From positions 1 to 64,000 of the forward strand of contig NZ_WCJE01000006.1 of NCBI RefSeq assembly GCF_016743335.1: a stretch of 64,000 nucleotides of DNA. Direction: 5' to 3'. Both the position numbers and the translations under genes were made by a program. Shown here piece by piece: positions 34,582-43,011 of this stretch (position 1 is its first letter; each line of letters starts with the position of its first letter). This DNA comes from Streptococcus suis (GTDB lineage: Bacteria > Bacillota > Bacilli > Lactobacillales > Streptococcaceae). Under the pieces are notes generated by a model. The model ran no database searches. It worked only from the letters and a program-made list of their open reading frames with translations, and was not told the DNA's origin.

Positions 34582-35424
34582 TGTTTGTGTTTGAAATTGA
34601 AGCATTGTCTTTTGGATGTTTCTTGAGATATCAGTTGGCTTTACAAGATAATAATCTTGAGCCAGTTGGTCGGCAATATAGGAGTGGAGGTAGGTTGCTA
34701 CAAGGATTCTTTCATATAGTTGAACATGGGGAAATTGTACAGCAAATCCTGCAATCATACCTGCAAGAGTATCTCCCATACCTCCTGTTGCTTGGTAGGG
34801 ACCACCAGCTCCTATTGGGGTGACTTGGTTTGGCTGGGTTTTTAGGATTTGAGTAGCAGAACTTTTAGCTACAAGGATTGTATTTTCTTGAAAAGATTGC
34901 AAGGCTTCAAGATTTCTTTGGCTTGTTTGGTCAGCAACCGGAATGGCTGATAACCGTTCCCATTCTTTCTGATGGGGTGTCAGGATGACTTGTTTACACG
35001 GGAAGTTCTTTCTGTTTTGCTTTGCGACTAAGGTAAGGGCTGAGCCATCAAGAACTAAAATCTGCTGGTCAGATAAATGTTCAAAAACAAAGTCCAATAA
35101 CTGTTCAGCTCTGCTATTTTCCCCAAAACCTGGACCAATCAATACCAAGTCAGCATTTTCTAAGCTGTTTATCAGCAAGGCTTGATCGTCAAATGAAAAT
35201 GCCATGGCTTCAGGCAGATGACTATGTAAGGCTGGTATGTTATCTTTTTCAGTAGCAACAGTTACCAAGCCTGCTCCACTGTTGACGGTTGCTAGTGTGG
35301 CCATGATAATCGCTCCACCATAGGGATACAGTCCACCAATCAGCAAGACTCGACCATAGCTTCCCTTATGGCTGTTGCGTGACCTTGCTTGAATAACCTT
35401 TCTACAGAGTTCTTGTAAGTCCAT
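34573..35424 (-). CDS. nnrD: ADP-dependent NAD(P)H-hydrate dehydratase
   Basis: NnrD repairs hydrated NADH/NADPH using ADP. The 283-residue ribokinase-like protein has GSYGRVLLIGG near the N-terminus, VILTPHQKEWERL in the middle and the active-site GGMGDTLAGMIAG (about 219-231). The N-terminal epimerase domain (NnrE) is not fused, as is normal in streptococci. It is transcribed alone on the minus strand, with a GGGGGG-rich RBS. Confidence 0.92.
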   Translation of the reverse strand: MDLQELCRKVIQARSRNSHKGSYGRVLLIGGLYPYGGAIIMATLATVNSGAGLVTVATEKDNIPALHSHLPEAMAFSFDDQALLINSLENADLVLIGPGFGENSRAEQLLDFVFEHLSDQQILVLDGSALTLVAKQNRKNFPCKQVILTPHQKEWERLSAIPVADQTSQRNLEALQSFQENTILVAKSSATQILKTQPNQVTPIGAGGPYQATGGMGDTLAGMIAGFAVQFPHVQLYERILVATYLHSYIADQLAQDYYLVKPTDISRNIQKTMLQFQTQTTA

Positions 35425-35510
35425 ACATATTCCCCCCTTTTCTTTTTATTATACCATGAGGAATGAGGTTTATGACAATCCAGATTTTAGATAAATTCAA
35501 GTTTTCATGC

Positions 35511-35516
35511 TATAAT
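35511..35516 (+). promoter_or_regulatory. Extended -10 promoter at the nth start codon
   Basis: TGCTATAAT gives an extended -10 (TATAAT at 35511-35516). The ATG of nth begins 7 bp downstream at 35523, where transcription should start, so the mRNA may be leaderless. Confidence 0.6.
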
Positions 35517-35522
35517 GAATTC

Positions 35523-36146
35523 ATGGTATTATCAAAAAAACGTGCAAGAAAAGTTATTGAAGAAATCATCGCTCTATATCCTGATGCTAAGCCTAGCTTG
35601 GACTTTCGAAATCACTTTGAGTTGGTATGTGCAGTGCTCTTATCTGCTCAAACTACAGATGCTGCGGTGAATAAGGCAACACCTGGTTTGTTCGCAGCTT
35701 TCCCTACGCCCCAAGCCATGGCGGCAGCAGAAGTGAAGGATATTGAGCCTTATATTTCTCGTTTGGGTTTGTACCGAAACAAGGCAAAGTTTTTAAAAGA
35801 CTGTGCCCAGCAGTTGATGGAACGGCATAATGGCATTGTTCCTCAAACTCGTGAGGAATTAGAAGCCTTGGCAGGAGTGGGAAGAAAAACGGCCAATGTT
35901 GTTTTAAGTGTCGGTTTCGGAATTCCCGCCTTCGCAGTTGATACCCACGTGGGACGGATTTGTAAACACCACGATATTGTCAAAAAATTGGCTACACCCC
36001 TGGAAACAGAAAAACGAGTCATGGAAGTCTTACCTCCTGAACTCTGGCTCCCTGCTCATCAAGCTATGATTTATTTTGGTCGTGAGGTTTGCCATCCTAA
36101 GAACCCTGAATGCGAAAAATTCCCACAATTATATGAATTTGACTAA
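35523..36146 (+). CDS. nth: Endonuclease III-like DNA glycosylase, iron-sulphur cluster lost
   Basis: Nth removes oxidised pyrimidines. The 207-residue product has the helix-hairpin-helix LAGVGRKTANVVLSV and the catalytic Asp region FAVDTHVGRI (K and D both present). The classical C-terminal cluster C-x6-C-x2-C-x5-C is reduced to two cysteines (CHPKNPEC, followed by EKF), so no 4Fe-4S cluster can form. Start 35523 (MVLSKKR) gives the family length; starts at 35463 or 35472 would add 17-20 residues. No RBS lies before 35523. Confidence 0.9.
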   Translation: MVLSKKRARKVIEEIIALYPDAKPSLDFRNHFELVCAVLLSAQTTDAAVNKATPGLFAAFPTPQAMAAAEVKDIEPYISRLGLYRNKAKFLKDCAQQLMERHNGIVPQTREELEALAGVGRKTANVVLSVGFGIPAFAVDTHVGRICKHHDIVKKLATPLETEKRVMEVLPPELWLPAHQAMIYFGREVCHPKNPECEKFPQLYEFD

Positions 36147-36174
36147 AAAATCTTCTGTTTTTGAAGATTTTTTT
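36145..36174 (+). terminator. Terminator after nth
   Basis: AAAAAATCTTC/GAAGATTTTTT stem with T run. Confidence 0.8.
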
Positions 36175-36250
36175 AGTTTTTATGTAAAATTGTTTGAGTA
36201 AATTCTGAACATTTTTTTAAATTTTATAAGAATAGTAACTCAGACAAGAA

Positions 36251-36305
36251 TTATACGAATGTTATATTTTATAAACAAGCCCCAAAAGTGATATATCCGA
36301 ATATT
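36251..36305 (+). promoter_or_regulatory. Two PurBox-like sites upstream of guaC
   Basis: ATATCCGAATATT (36293-36305) matches the lactococcal PurBox pattern AWWWCCGAACWWT except for one base; TTATACGAATGTT (36251-36263) is a weaker second copy in the same orientation. They lie about 60 and 100 bp before the expected start of transcription. Control by PurR is an inference. Confidence 0.35.
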
Positions 36306-36327
36306 GTCTAGATAGGTTTCTTTTTCA

Positions 36328-36356
36328 TTGACAAAACACAAACAATAAGCTATACT
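36328..36356 (+). promoter_or_regulatory. Promoter of guaC
   Basis: -35 TTGACA (36328-36333), 17 bp, -10 TATACT (36351-36356). Confidence 0.85.
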
Positions 36357-36431
36357 ATATCTTGTAATAAGGAAAAAATACGAAAAACAAATCGTTTTTT
36401 TGTTCCAATGTTAAGAAAAAGAGGTAGAAGC

Positions 36432-37415
36432 ATGTTCAACGAAACTCCAGTTTTTGACTACGAAGATATTCAGCTCATTCCAAATAAATGTATCATCAAT
36501 AGCCGTTCCGAGGCAGATACAACAGTGACTCTTGGGAAATATAGCTTTAAATTACCAGTTGTTCCAGCTAATATGCAGACTATTATTGATGAAGATGTAG
36601 CAGAAATGCTTGCCAAAGAAGGGTATTTCTACATCATGCATCGTTTCGATGAAGCTGGTCGCATTCCATTTATCAAACGCATGCACGAGCAAGGTTTGAT
36701 TGCTTCTATCTCTGTTGGCGTAAAAGAATATGAATATGAGTTTGTGACTAGCTTGAAAGCTGATGCCCCTGAGTTTATCACCATTGATATTGCGCATGGT
36801 CATGCTGATAGCGTGATTAAAATGATCAAGCATATCAAGAAAGAATTACCTGATACCTTTGTCATTGCAGGTAATGTCGGTACTCCAGAAGCAGTTCGTG
36901 AACTAGAAAATGCTGGTGCGGATGCGACAAAAGTTGGAATTGGTCCAGGTAAAGTATGTATTACAAAGGTTAAGACTGGTTTTGGTACAGGTGGTTGGCA
37001 GCTGGCAGCCCTTCGTTGGTGTGCAAAAGCTGCCCGTAAACCAATTATTGCGGACGGTGGTATTCGTACCCACGGAGACATTGCCAAATCCATCCGCTTC
37101 GGCGCAAGCATGGTCATGATTGGTTCGCTCTTTGCCGGTCACATTGAAAGCCCAGGTAAAACAATTGAAGTTGATGGTGAGAAATTCAAAGAGTACTACG
37201 GTTCTGCCTCTGAATACCAAAAAGGGGCTTACAAAAATGTTGAAGGTAAGAAAATCTTACTCCCTGCCAAAGGACATTTGAAAGATACTCTGGTTGAAAT
37301 GGAGCAAGATTTGCAGTCATCTATTTCTTATGCAGGTGGACGTGACATTACCAGCTTGAAGCATGTGGACTATGTTATTGTGAAAAACTCTATCTGGAAT
37401 GGTGACTCAATCTAG
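36432..37415 (+). CDS. guaC: GMP reductase
   Basis: GuaC converts GMP to IMP with NADPH. The 327-residue TIM-barrel protein belongs to the GuaC-2 group ([20 protein letters not shown] start), with the catalytic-cysteine loop [11 protein letters not shown] (about 169-179) and [14 protein letters not shown]. No CBS domains are present, which separates it from IMP dehydrogenase. The start follows AGAGG. The 75-nt leader contains an A/T-rich hairpin (CGAAAAAC/GTTTTTTTG) of unknown role. Confidence 0.96.
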   Translation: MFNETPVFDYEDIQLIPNKCIINSRSEADTTVTLGKYSFKLPVVPANMQTIIDEDVAEMLAKEGYFYIMHRFDEAGRIPFIKRMHEQGLIASISVGVKEYEYEFVTSLKADAPEFITIDIAHGHADSVIKMIKHIKKELPDTFVIAGNVGTPEAVRELENAGADATKVGIGPGKVCITKVKTGFGTGGWQLAALRWCAKAARKPIIADGGIRTHGDIAKSIRFGASMVMIGSLFAGHIESPGKTIEVDGEKFKEYYGSASEYQKGAYKNVEGKKILLPAKGHLKDTLVEMEQDLQSSISYAGGRDITSLKHVDYVIVKNSIWNGDSI

Positions 37416-37421
37416 TCAAAG

Positions 37422-37446
37422 AGGACTTGCAATGCAGGTCCTTTTC
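37422..37446 (+). terminator. Terminator after guaC
   Basis: AGGACTTGCA/TGCAGGTCCT stem followed by TTTTCTT. Confidence 0.8.
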
Positions 37447-37484
37447 TTGTTACAATATTTATATAAAATTGAAAGAGAATAAGT

Positions 37485-38834
37485 ATGTACCAAACAAGAA
37501 ATAACAAAGAAAAGCTCTGGCTTTTTATCAAAATATTTTTACCCATTTTAATTTATCAATTTGCTAATTATTCCGCATCCTTTATCGATACCATGATGAC
37601 TGGTCAGTTTAGTACTATGGATTTGGCAGGTGTGTCCATGGCAACCAGTCTTTGGAATCCGCTTTTTTCATTTCTAACAGGTATCGTATCTGCACTTGTT
37701 CCAATCATTGCTCAATATCTAGGACAAGGAGAGAAGACAAAAATCCGACAGGAATTTCATCAGTTTGTCTATCTAGCCATCGGATTAACCATTTTACTCT
37801 TGTGCTCGGTCCTATTTATCGCTGTGCCCGCCTTGGCTCAGTTTGGACTTGATGAATCTGTTTTTCAAGTTGGTAGGCAGTACCTCTATTTTATTTCCAT
37901 TGGCATCCTGCCTCTCTTACTCTTTAGTGTCTGTCGCTCTTTTTTCGACGCCCTCGGCTTAACCCGACTCTCCATGTACCTCATGTTGCTCCTTGTCCCA
38001 TTTAACAGTCTATTTAACTATCTCTTAATTTATGGGAAAATGGGCCTACCGGCCCTAGGCGGAGCTGGAGCTGGATTGGGTACTGCTTTAGCTTACTGGG
38101 CGGTACTGCTAGTAATCGTCATTGTCATGTGCAAAAATAAGACCATTGCATCTTATCAGATTTGGCAGTGGAGTCCGATTGATGGGACTTTACTGAAAGA
38201 AGGACTGAAAATCGGGCTTCCCATCGGTTTACAAGTCTTTGCAGAAGTTGCAATTTTTGCAGTAGTAGGGCTCTACATGGCAAAATTTTCAGCCCAGATT
38301 ATCGCTGCCCACCAGTCAGCTATGAACTTTGCGACATTATTATATGCCTTTCCTGCCTCGGTTTCTTCAGCCCTAGCTATTGTCATTGCCTATGAAGTAG
38401 GGGCTAAACGACCACAGGATGTGAAAGCCTACAGCCGTCTAGGACGCCTGGTTGCACTTGGTTTTGCAGGATTGACACTTACTTTTCTCTATTTTTTCCG
38501 TTCCAAAGTCGCTTTCCTCTACGGCAATGACGCAGATTTTATCCGTCTGACCTCGCATTTTCTAAGCTTTGCCCTCATGTTTCAGTTAGCAGATGCCTTT
38601 ACCGCACCTATTCAGGGGATATTACGTGGTTACAAGGATACGACTGTTCCATTTGTACTTGGTTTGGTTGCCTATTGGTCCATGACTTTCCCAGTCGCTT
38701 TCTTGCTTGAAAGATTTTTCCAAATGGGTCCAGAAGCCTATTGGATTGGTCTTATTTTAGGGATTTTTGTCTGTGGAATAGCTCTTAATTTGCGCTTGAT
38801 CAAAATAGCTCATTCTCATTTGTCCGTGAAATAA
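37485..38834 (+). CDS. MATE-family efflux transporter
   Basis: The 449-residue protein has about 12 membrane helices in two MatE repeats, with family features IDTMMTGQFSTMDLAGVSMA (first repeat) and the matching motif region AHQSAMNFATLLYAFPASVSSAL (second). MATE proteins export cationic drugs or metabolites using Na+ or H+. It stands alone between terminators. The substrate cannot be deduced. Confidence 0.9.
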   Translation: MYQTRNNKEKLWLFIKIFLPILIYQFANYSASFIDTMMTGQFSTMDLAGVSMATSLWNPLFSFLTGIVSALVPIIAQYLGQGEKTKIRQEFHQFVYLAIGLTILLLCSVLFIAVPALAQFGLDESVFQVGRQYLYFISIGILPLLLFSVCRSFFDALGLTRLSMYLMLLLVPFNSLFNYLLIYGKMGLPALGGAGAGLGTALAYWAVLLVIVIVMCKNKTIASYQIWQWSPIDGTLLKEGLKIGLPIGLQVFAEVAIFAVVGLYMAKFSAQIIAAHQSAMNFATLLYAFPASVSSALAIVIAYEVGAKRPQDVKAYSRLGRLVALGFAGLTLTFLYFFRSKVAFLYGNDADFIRLTSHFLSFALMFQLADAFTAPIQGILRGYKDTTVPFVLGLVAYWSMTFPVAFLLERFFQMGPEAYWIGLILGIFVCGIALNLRLIKIAHSHLSVK

Positions 38835-38844
38835 ATTAACTATG

Positions 38845-38868
38845 AAAGTCGGAGGCATCCGGCTTTTT
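38845..38868 (+). terminator. Terminator after the MATE gene
   Basis: AAAGTCGGA/TCCGGCTTT stem, then T run. Confidence 0.75.
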
Positions 38869-38931
38869 CTCTCTTGTGAAAATATCTTGCTCATGTTAAA
38901 ATAAAAGGATAGAAAATCAAATGGAGAAATT

Positions 38932-39450
38932 ATGAATTATTTTAACGTAGGAAAGATTGTTAACACGCAAGGCCTACAAGGGGAAATGCGTGTTTTGTCT
39001 GTGACCGATTTTGCTGAAGAACGTTTTAAAAAAGGGGCAAAGCTGGCACTTTTTGATGACAAGGATCAGTTTGTCATGGAAGTGGAAATTGCTAGTCACC
39101 GTAAGGCTAAGAACGTTGATATTGTCAAGTTTAAGGGCATGTACCATATCAACGATATTGAAAAGTACAAGGGCTTTAGTTTGAAAATTGCCGAGGAAAA
39201 CTTGACTGACCTTGAAGATGGTGAGTTTTATTACCATGAAATTATCGGCTTGGATGTCTATGAGAATGATACTCTGATCGGACAAATCAAGGAAATCTTG
39301 CAGCCAGGTGCCAATGATGTCTGGGTGGTGAAACGAAAAGGGAAGAAGGACCTGCTTTTACCCTATATTCCGCCTGTTGTCTTGAACATTGATATTCCAA
39401 ATAACCGTGTCGATGTGGAATTGCTCGAGGGCCTAGACGATGAGAATTGA
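38932..39450 (+). CDS. rimM: Ribosome maturation factor
   Basis: RimM assists assembly of the 30S head, acting near S19. The 172-residue protein has the N-terminal RimM barrel ([19 protein letters not shown]) and a C-terminal PRC barrel ([22 protein letters not shown]). It overlaps trmD by 11 bp. The usual neighbour rpsP is elsewhere (14078). Confidence 0.95.
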   Translation: MNYFNVGKIVNTQGLQGEMRVLSVTDFAEERFKKGAKLALFDDKDQFVMEVEIASHRKAKNVDIVKFKGMYHINDIEKYKGFSLKIAEENLTDLEDGEFYYHEIIGLDVYENDTLIGQIKEILQPGANDVWVVKRKGKKDLLLPYIPPVVLNIDIPNNRVDVELLEGLDDEN

Positions 39451-40165
39451 TATTTTGACCCTCTTCCCTGAGATGTTTGCACCTCTAGAACACTCTATTG
39501 TGGGTAAGGCGCGTGACAAGGGTTTGCTAGAAATCAACTACCACAATTTCCGAGAGAATGCTGAAAAGGCTCGCCATGTGGACGATGAACCCTATGGTGG
39601 AGGACAAGGCATGTTGCTCCGTGCCCAGCCAATTTTTGATACTATGGATAGCATTGAACAAACCAAGCCACGTGTTATCCTATTGGATCCCGCTGGGCGT
39701 ACTTTCAATCAGGCCTATGCCGAAGAATTGGCACAGGAAGAGCAGCTGATTTTCATTTGCGGTCACTATGAAGGATATGATGAGCGGATTAAGACCTTAG
39801 TAACAGATGAAATTTCTCTCGGAGATTATGTCCTGACAGGTGGAGAGTTGGCAGCTATGACCATGATTGATGCTACCGTTCGCCTGATTCCAGAGGTTAT
39901 TGGCAAGGAAGTCAGTCATACGGATGATAGTTTTTCATCAGGGCTATTGGAATATCCTCAATACACCCGACCATACGAGTATCGTGGAATGGTAGTTCCA
40001 GATGTATTAATGAGCGGTCACCATGAAAATATTCGTAAATGGCGTTTGGAAGAGAGTCTACGCAAAACCTATCAACGTCGTCCAGACTTGTTGGAAAATT
40101 ACAACTTTACAGCTGAAGAGTTAACTATTTTTGAAAAAATCAAAGCAGAAGACACAGTTGATTAG
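39440..40165 (+). CDS. trmD: tRNA (guanine-N1-)-methyltransferase
   Basis: TrmD makes m1G37 in tRNA, preventing frameshifting. The 241-residue SPOUT enzyme has the SAM-knot motifs [12 protein letters not shown] (about 110-121) and [14 protein letters not shown] (131-144). It is coupled to rimM. Its stop codon lies in the loop of a terminator hairpin. Confidence 0.97.
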   Translation: MRIDILTLFPEMFAPLEHSIVGKARDKGLLEINYHNFRENAEKARHVDDEPYGGGQGMLLRAQPIFDTMDSIEQTKPRVILLDPAGRTFNQAYAEELAQEEQLIFICGHYEGYDERIKTLVTDEISLGDYVLTGGELAAMTMIDATVRLIPEVIGKEVSHTDDSFSSGLLEYPQYTRPYEYRGMVVPDVLMSGHHENIRKWRLEESLRKTYQRRPDLLENYNFTAEELTIFEKIKAEDTVD

Positions 40166-40177
40166 ACTGTGTTTTTC
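40152..40177 (+). terminator. Terminator at the trmD end
   Basis: ACACAGT/ACTGTGT stem with T run; the TAG stop is in the loop. Confidence 0.7.
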
Positions 40178-40195
40178 TTGCTAGAAGGAGAAATG

Positions 40196-41251
40196 ATGAA
40201 ACGCAAGGTATTTGAACATTACCAACCCTATAAGTTAGGAAAAATTGCCAAATACGACTTGGGCAATAATGAAAATCGTATTATTGACTGGTCCTTTTTA
40301 CCGCAAAAGACCTTAGAGAGCTTAGAAGTTGGTCAATTGAGCTTTTACGGTGACAATACTTACTCAGAGTTGATTGAGAAATATGCAGCCTATCTTGGAG
40401 TGAATCCCAAACAAGTAACAGTAGGTGCGGGCTCTGATCACCTTATTCACATGATTGTTTCCACCTTTATGGAAAAGGATGATACTTTTTTGACTGTCAA
40501 TCCAGACTTCTTCATGTATGAAAACTATAATCACATGCATGGTAGCCGTTTTGAAGCCATTGACTTGGAAGAGAAAGATGAGACCTTGGTTTTGCCAGTT
40601 GAGAATTTGTTGGCGCGTGCGGAGGAGGTGAAGGCAAAGATAATCATGCTTTCCAATCCTAACAATCCCTCTTCAGTAGCTTATTCGCTAGAAGATTTGG
40701 AGAAATTGGCTATTTCTTTTAAAGGACTACTCGTTGTAGATGAGGCTTACATTGAATTTGCAAATGTCGAAAGTTTCATCAGTCGTCTGCAACAATTTGA
40801 CAATGTTTTAGTTTTACGGACCTTATCAAAGGCTTTTGGACTTGCAGGTTTACGAGTTGGCTTTGCGGTAGGAAGCGAAGAGTTAATTTATGAATTGGAC
40901 AAGGTCATTCCCCCGTTCAGCTTGTCAAACTTGACTGCAAAAATGGCAGCCGTTGCATTGAATTATACAGACAAAGTTTTAGAAATAGTGGGAGTAATTC
41001 AGAATTTGCGAGAAGAAATGATTTTATTCTTGCAAGGGTTAGATAACTGTCAAGTTCTTCCTAGTCAGGCTAGTTTTGTAACGTTTAAAGCACCGTGGGC
41101 AGAAGAATTTTATCAGCAAGCCTTGGCACAGGATTGGAATTTCAAATATTATCCAACAGGTAAATTAGAGGGGCATATCCGCCTATCTATTGGCCGTCCA
41201 GAAGAAATGGACATGATGAAAAAAATGATTGAGAAGCTAGTGGAAGCGTAG
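40196..41251 (+). CDS. hisC: HisC-like PLP-dependent aminotransferase
   Basis: The 351-residue class I/II aminotransferase resembles histidinol-phosphate aminotransferase, with the PLP lysine K212 in TLSKAFGLAGLRVG and LSNPNNPSSV earlier. No other histidine genes are in the window, so it may act on an aromatic or other amino acid. The start at 40196 is 6 nt from AAGGAG; 40193 is also possible. It follows trmD, separated by a terminator. Confidence 0.8.
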   Translation: MKRKVFEHYQPYKLGKIAKYDLGNNENRIIDWSFLPQKTLESLEVGQLSFYGDNTYSELIEKYAAYLGVNPKQVTVGAGSDHLIHMIVSTFMEKDDTFLTVNPDFFMYENYNHMHGSRFEAIDLEEKDETLVLPVENLLARAEEVKAKIIMLSNPNNPSSVAYSLEDLEKLAISFKGLLVVDEAYIEFANVESFISRLQQFDNVLVLRTLSKAFGLAGLRVGFAVGSEELIYELDKVIPPFSLSNLTAKMAAVALNYTDKVLEIVGVIQNLREEMILFLQGLDNCQVLPSQASFVTFKAPWAEEFYQQALAQDWNFKYYPTGKLEGHIRLSIGRPEEMDMMKKMIEKLVEA

Positions 41252-41280
41252 ATTCTGCTAGTTTTTTTGTTTTTTTGAAA

Positions 41281-41330
41281 GAAAATGATAGAAAATGATT
41301 GACAATGGCAGAAAATCGTGTATAATGATT
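41281..41330 (+). promoter_or_regulatory. fru promoter with a 10-bp periodic operator array
   Basis: -35 TTGACA (41299-41304), 16 bp, -10 TATAAT (41321-41326). Five consecutive 10-base units run through it: GAAAATGATA, GAAAATGATT, GACAATGGCA, GAAAATCGTG, TATAATGATT. One unit per helix turn would present the same face to a DeoR-type repressor such as FruR. Confidence 0.65.
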
Positions 41331-41332
41331 TT

Positions 41333-41346
41333 TGTAAACGATTGCA
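41333..41346 (+). promoter_or_regulatory. cre-like site overlapping the fruR leader
   Basis: TGTAAACGATTGCA matches the CcpA consensus TGWAANCGNTNWCA with one mismatch. It lies just after the -10 and before the RBS, where CcpA would block elongation or clearance. Confidence 0.7.
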
Positions 41347-41359
41347 GGAGGTGTTGGAC

Positions 41360-42103
41360 ATTCTCAAATCAGAACGAAAACAGATTATATTGGAGCGAAT
41401 ACACTCTCAACAGTTTGTTCGGCTAGAGGAATTAATTGAAGTTCTTGATACATCTGAGTCTACTGTACGTAGGGATTTGGACGAGTTGGAAAACGAAGGT
41501 AAGCTTCGTCGTGTACACGGTGGTGCTGAAGCACCTGCTAATTTGCAACTGGAAGAATCCATTCTGGAAAAATCTGTCAAAAACGTTCAAGAAAAACGGA
41601 TGATTGCTGAAAGAGCAGCACAGTTAATCATGGACGGCGATGTGATTTTTGTAGATGCAGGGACGACAACCGGTGTCTTGATTGACTATCTCCAACAGGA
41701 TAATCTAACAGTCGTGACCAATTCCATTCACCATGCTGTCAAGTTGGTTGAACGCAAGATAAAGACCATTATTATAGGTGGTTATGTCAAGCAATCAACC
41801 GATGCTTCAGTAGGTGCTATGGCTTTGGAACAAATTCGACAGCTCAATTTTGATAAGGCATTTCTGGGGATGAATGGTATTGATAAAAACTATTTTACAA
41901 CGCCAGATATTGAAGAAGCGACCATCAAACGCACTATCATAGACAATGCCAAAGAAAGCTATGTTTTGGCAGATGCTTCTAAAATTGGTCAATTCTCCTT
42001 TGTTAAAGTTGCGGCAATCGAAAAATCCAACATTATCTGCCAATCTTCAGAAAGCAGTTTGTTGGACATCATAAAAGAGAAAACGAGGGTAATCGAGGTA
42101 TGA
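41360..42103 (+). CDS. fruR: DeoR-family repressor of the fructose operon
   Basis: The 247-residue protein has a DeoR helix-turn-helix (SESTVRRDLDELENEGKLRRVHGGA) and a sugar-phosphate-binding C-terminal domain (VFVDAGTTTGVLIDYL). The family start MLKSERKQ is reached only from ATT at 41360, which lies 8 nt after AGGAGG (41346-41351); TTG at 41354 is only 2 nt away from it. An ATT start is therefore likely. The stop overlaps fruK (ATGA). By family, FruR is released by fructose 1-phosphate. Confidence 0.9.
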   Translation: MLKSERKQIILERIHSQQFVRLEELIEVLDTSESTVRRDLDELENEGKLRRVHGGAEAPANLQLEESILEKSVKNVQEKRMIAERAAQLIMDGDVIFVDAGTTTGVLIDYLQQDNLTVVTNSIHHAVKLVERKIKTIIIGGYVKQSTDASVGAMALEQIRQLNFDKAFLGMNGIDKNYFTTPDIEEATIKRTIIDNAKESYVLADASKIGQFSFVKVAAIEKSNIICQSSESSLLDIIKEKTRVIEV

Positions 42104-43011
42104 TTTATACAGTTACGCTCAATCCAGCGATTGACTATATCGTTCGTTTAGAACATGTCGAGACGGGCAGTGTCAATCGTATGGAGAGCGACGATAAGTA
42201 TGCCGGCGGTAAGGGAATTAACGTTAGCCGTGTTTTGAAGCGCTTGGGCTATCCGAATACAGCAACGGGTTTCCTTGGGGGATTCACAGGTCAGTTCATC
42301 AAAGATGGATTGATTGCCGAAGGAATTGATACTGATTTTGTTCAGGTTGATCAAGATACACGTATTAACGTGAAAATCAAAGCTGACCAAGAAACAGAAA
42401 TCAACGGTTTGGGTCCGATTGTGACAGATACACAGTTGGCCGAATTAGAAATGGTCTTAGCAGGATTGACCAAGGGAGACACCGTTGTCTTTGCGGGGTC
42501 TGCTCCAGCTAGTCTTGGAAATGAAGTCTACAATAGGCTGATTCCCGTGGCGAAAAAAGCAGGAGCGCAAGTTGTCTGTGACTTTGAAGGCCAAACACTT
42601 CTAGACTCATTAGCACACCAGCCACTCTTGGTCAAGCCAAACAACCATGAACTTGAAGCAATCTTCAACGTCGAGTTGAATGGCATTGCAGACATCGAGA
42701 CCTACGCTAAGAAAATCTTAGATATGGGAGCTCAGAATGTTATCATTTCCATGGCAGGGGATGGGGCTTTGTTGGTCACTCCAGCAGCTACTTACTTTGC
42801 CAAACCAATCAAGGGAACAGTGAAAAATTCTGTCGGAGCTGGAGATTCCATGGTGGCAGGATTTACTGGCGAATACGTTCGCTCACAAGACCCAATCGAA
42901 GCCCTAAAATGGGGAGTTGCTTGCGGTACGGCAACAGCCTTTTCAGACGATTTGGCAAGTATCGAATTTATTAAGGAAACTTATGAAAAAGTTGAGGTAG
43001 AAAGACTATGA
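42100..43011 (+). CDS. fruK: 1-phosphofructokinase
   Basis: FruK phosphorylates fructose 1-phosphate to fructose 1,6-bisphosphate. The 303-residue PfkB-family kinase has AGGKGINVSRVLKRLG (about 36-51) and the ATP/catalytic motif GAGDSMVAGF (about 247-256). It overlaps both fruR and fruA, so the three genes are one coupled operon. Confidence 0.95.
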   Translation: MIYTVTLNPAIDYIVRLEHVETGSVNRMESDDKYAGGKGINVSRVLKRLGYPNTATGFLGGFTGQFIKDGLIAEGIDTDFVQVDQDTRINVKIKADQETEINGLGPIVTDTQLAELEMVLAGLTKGDTVVFAGSAPASLGNEVYNRLIPVAKKAGAQVVCDFEGQTLLDSLAHQPLLVKPNNHELEAIFNVELNGIADIETYAKKILDMGAQNVIISMAGDGALLVTPAATYFAKPIKGTVKNSVGAGDSMVAGFTGEYVRSQDPIEALKWGVACGTATAFSDDLASIEFIKETYEKVEVERL

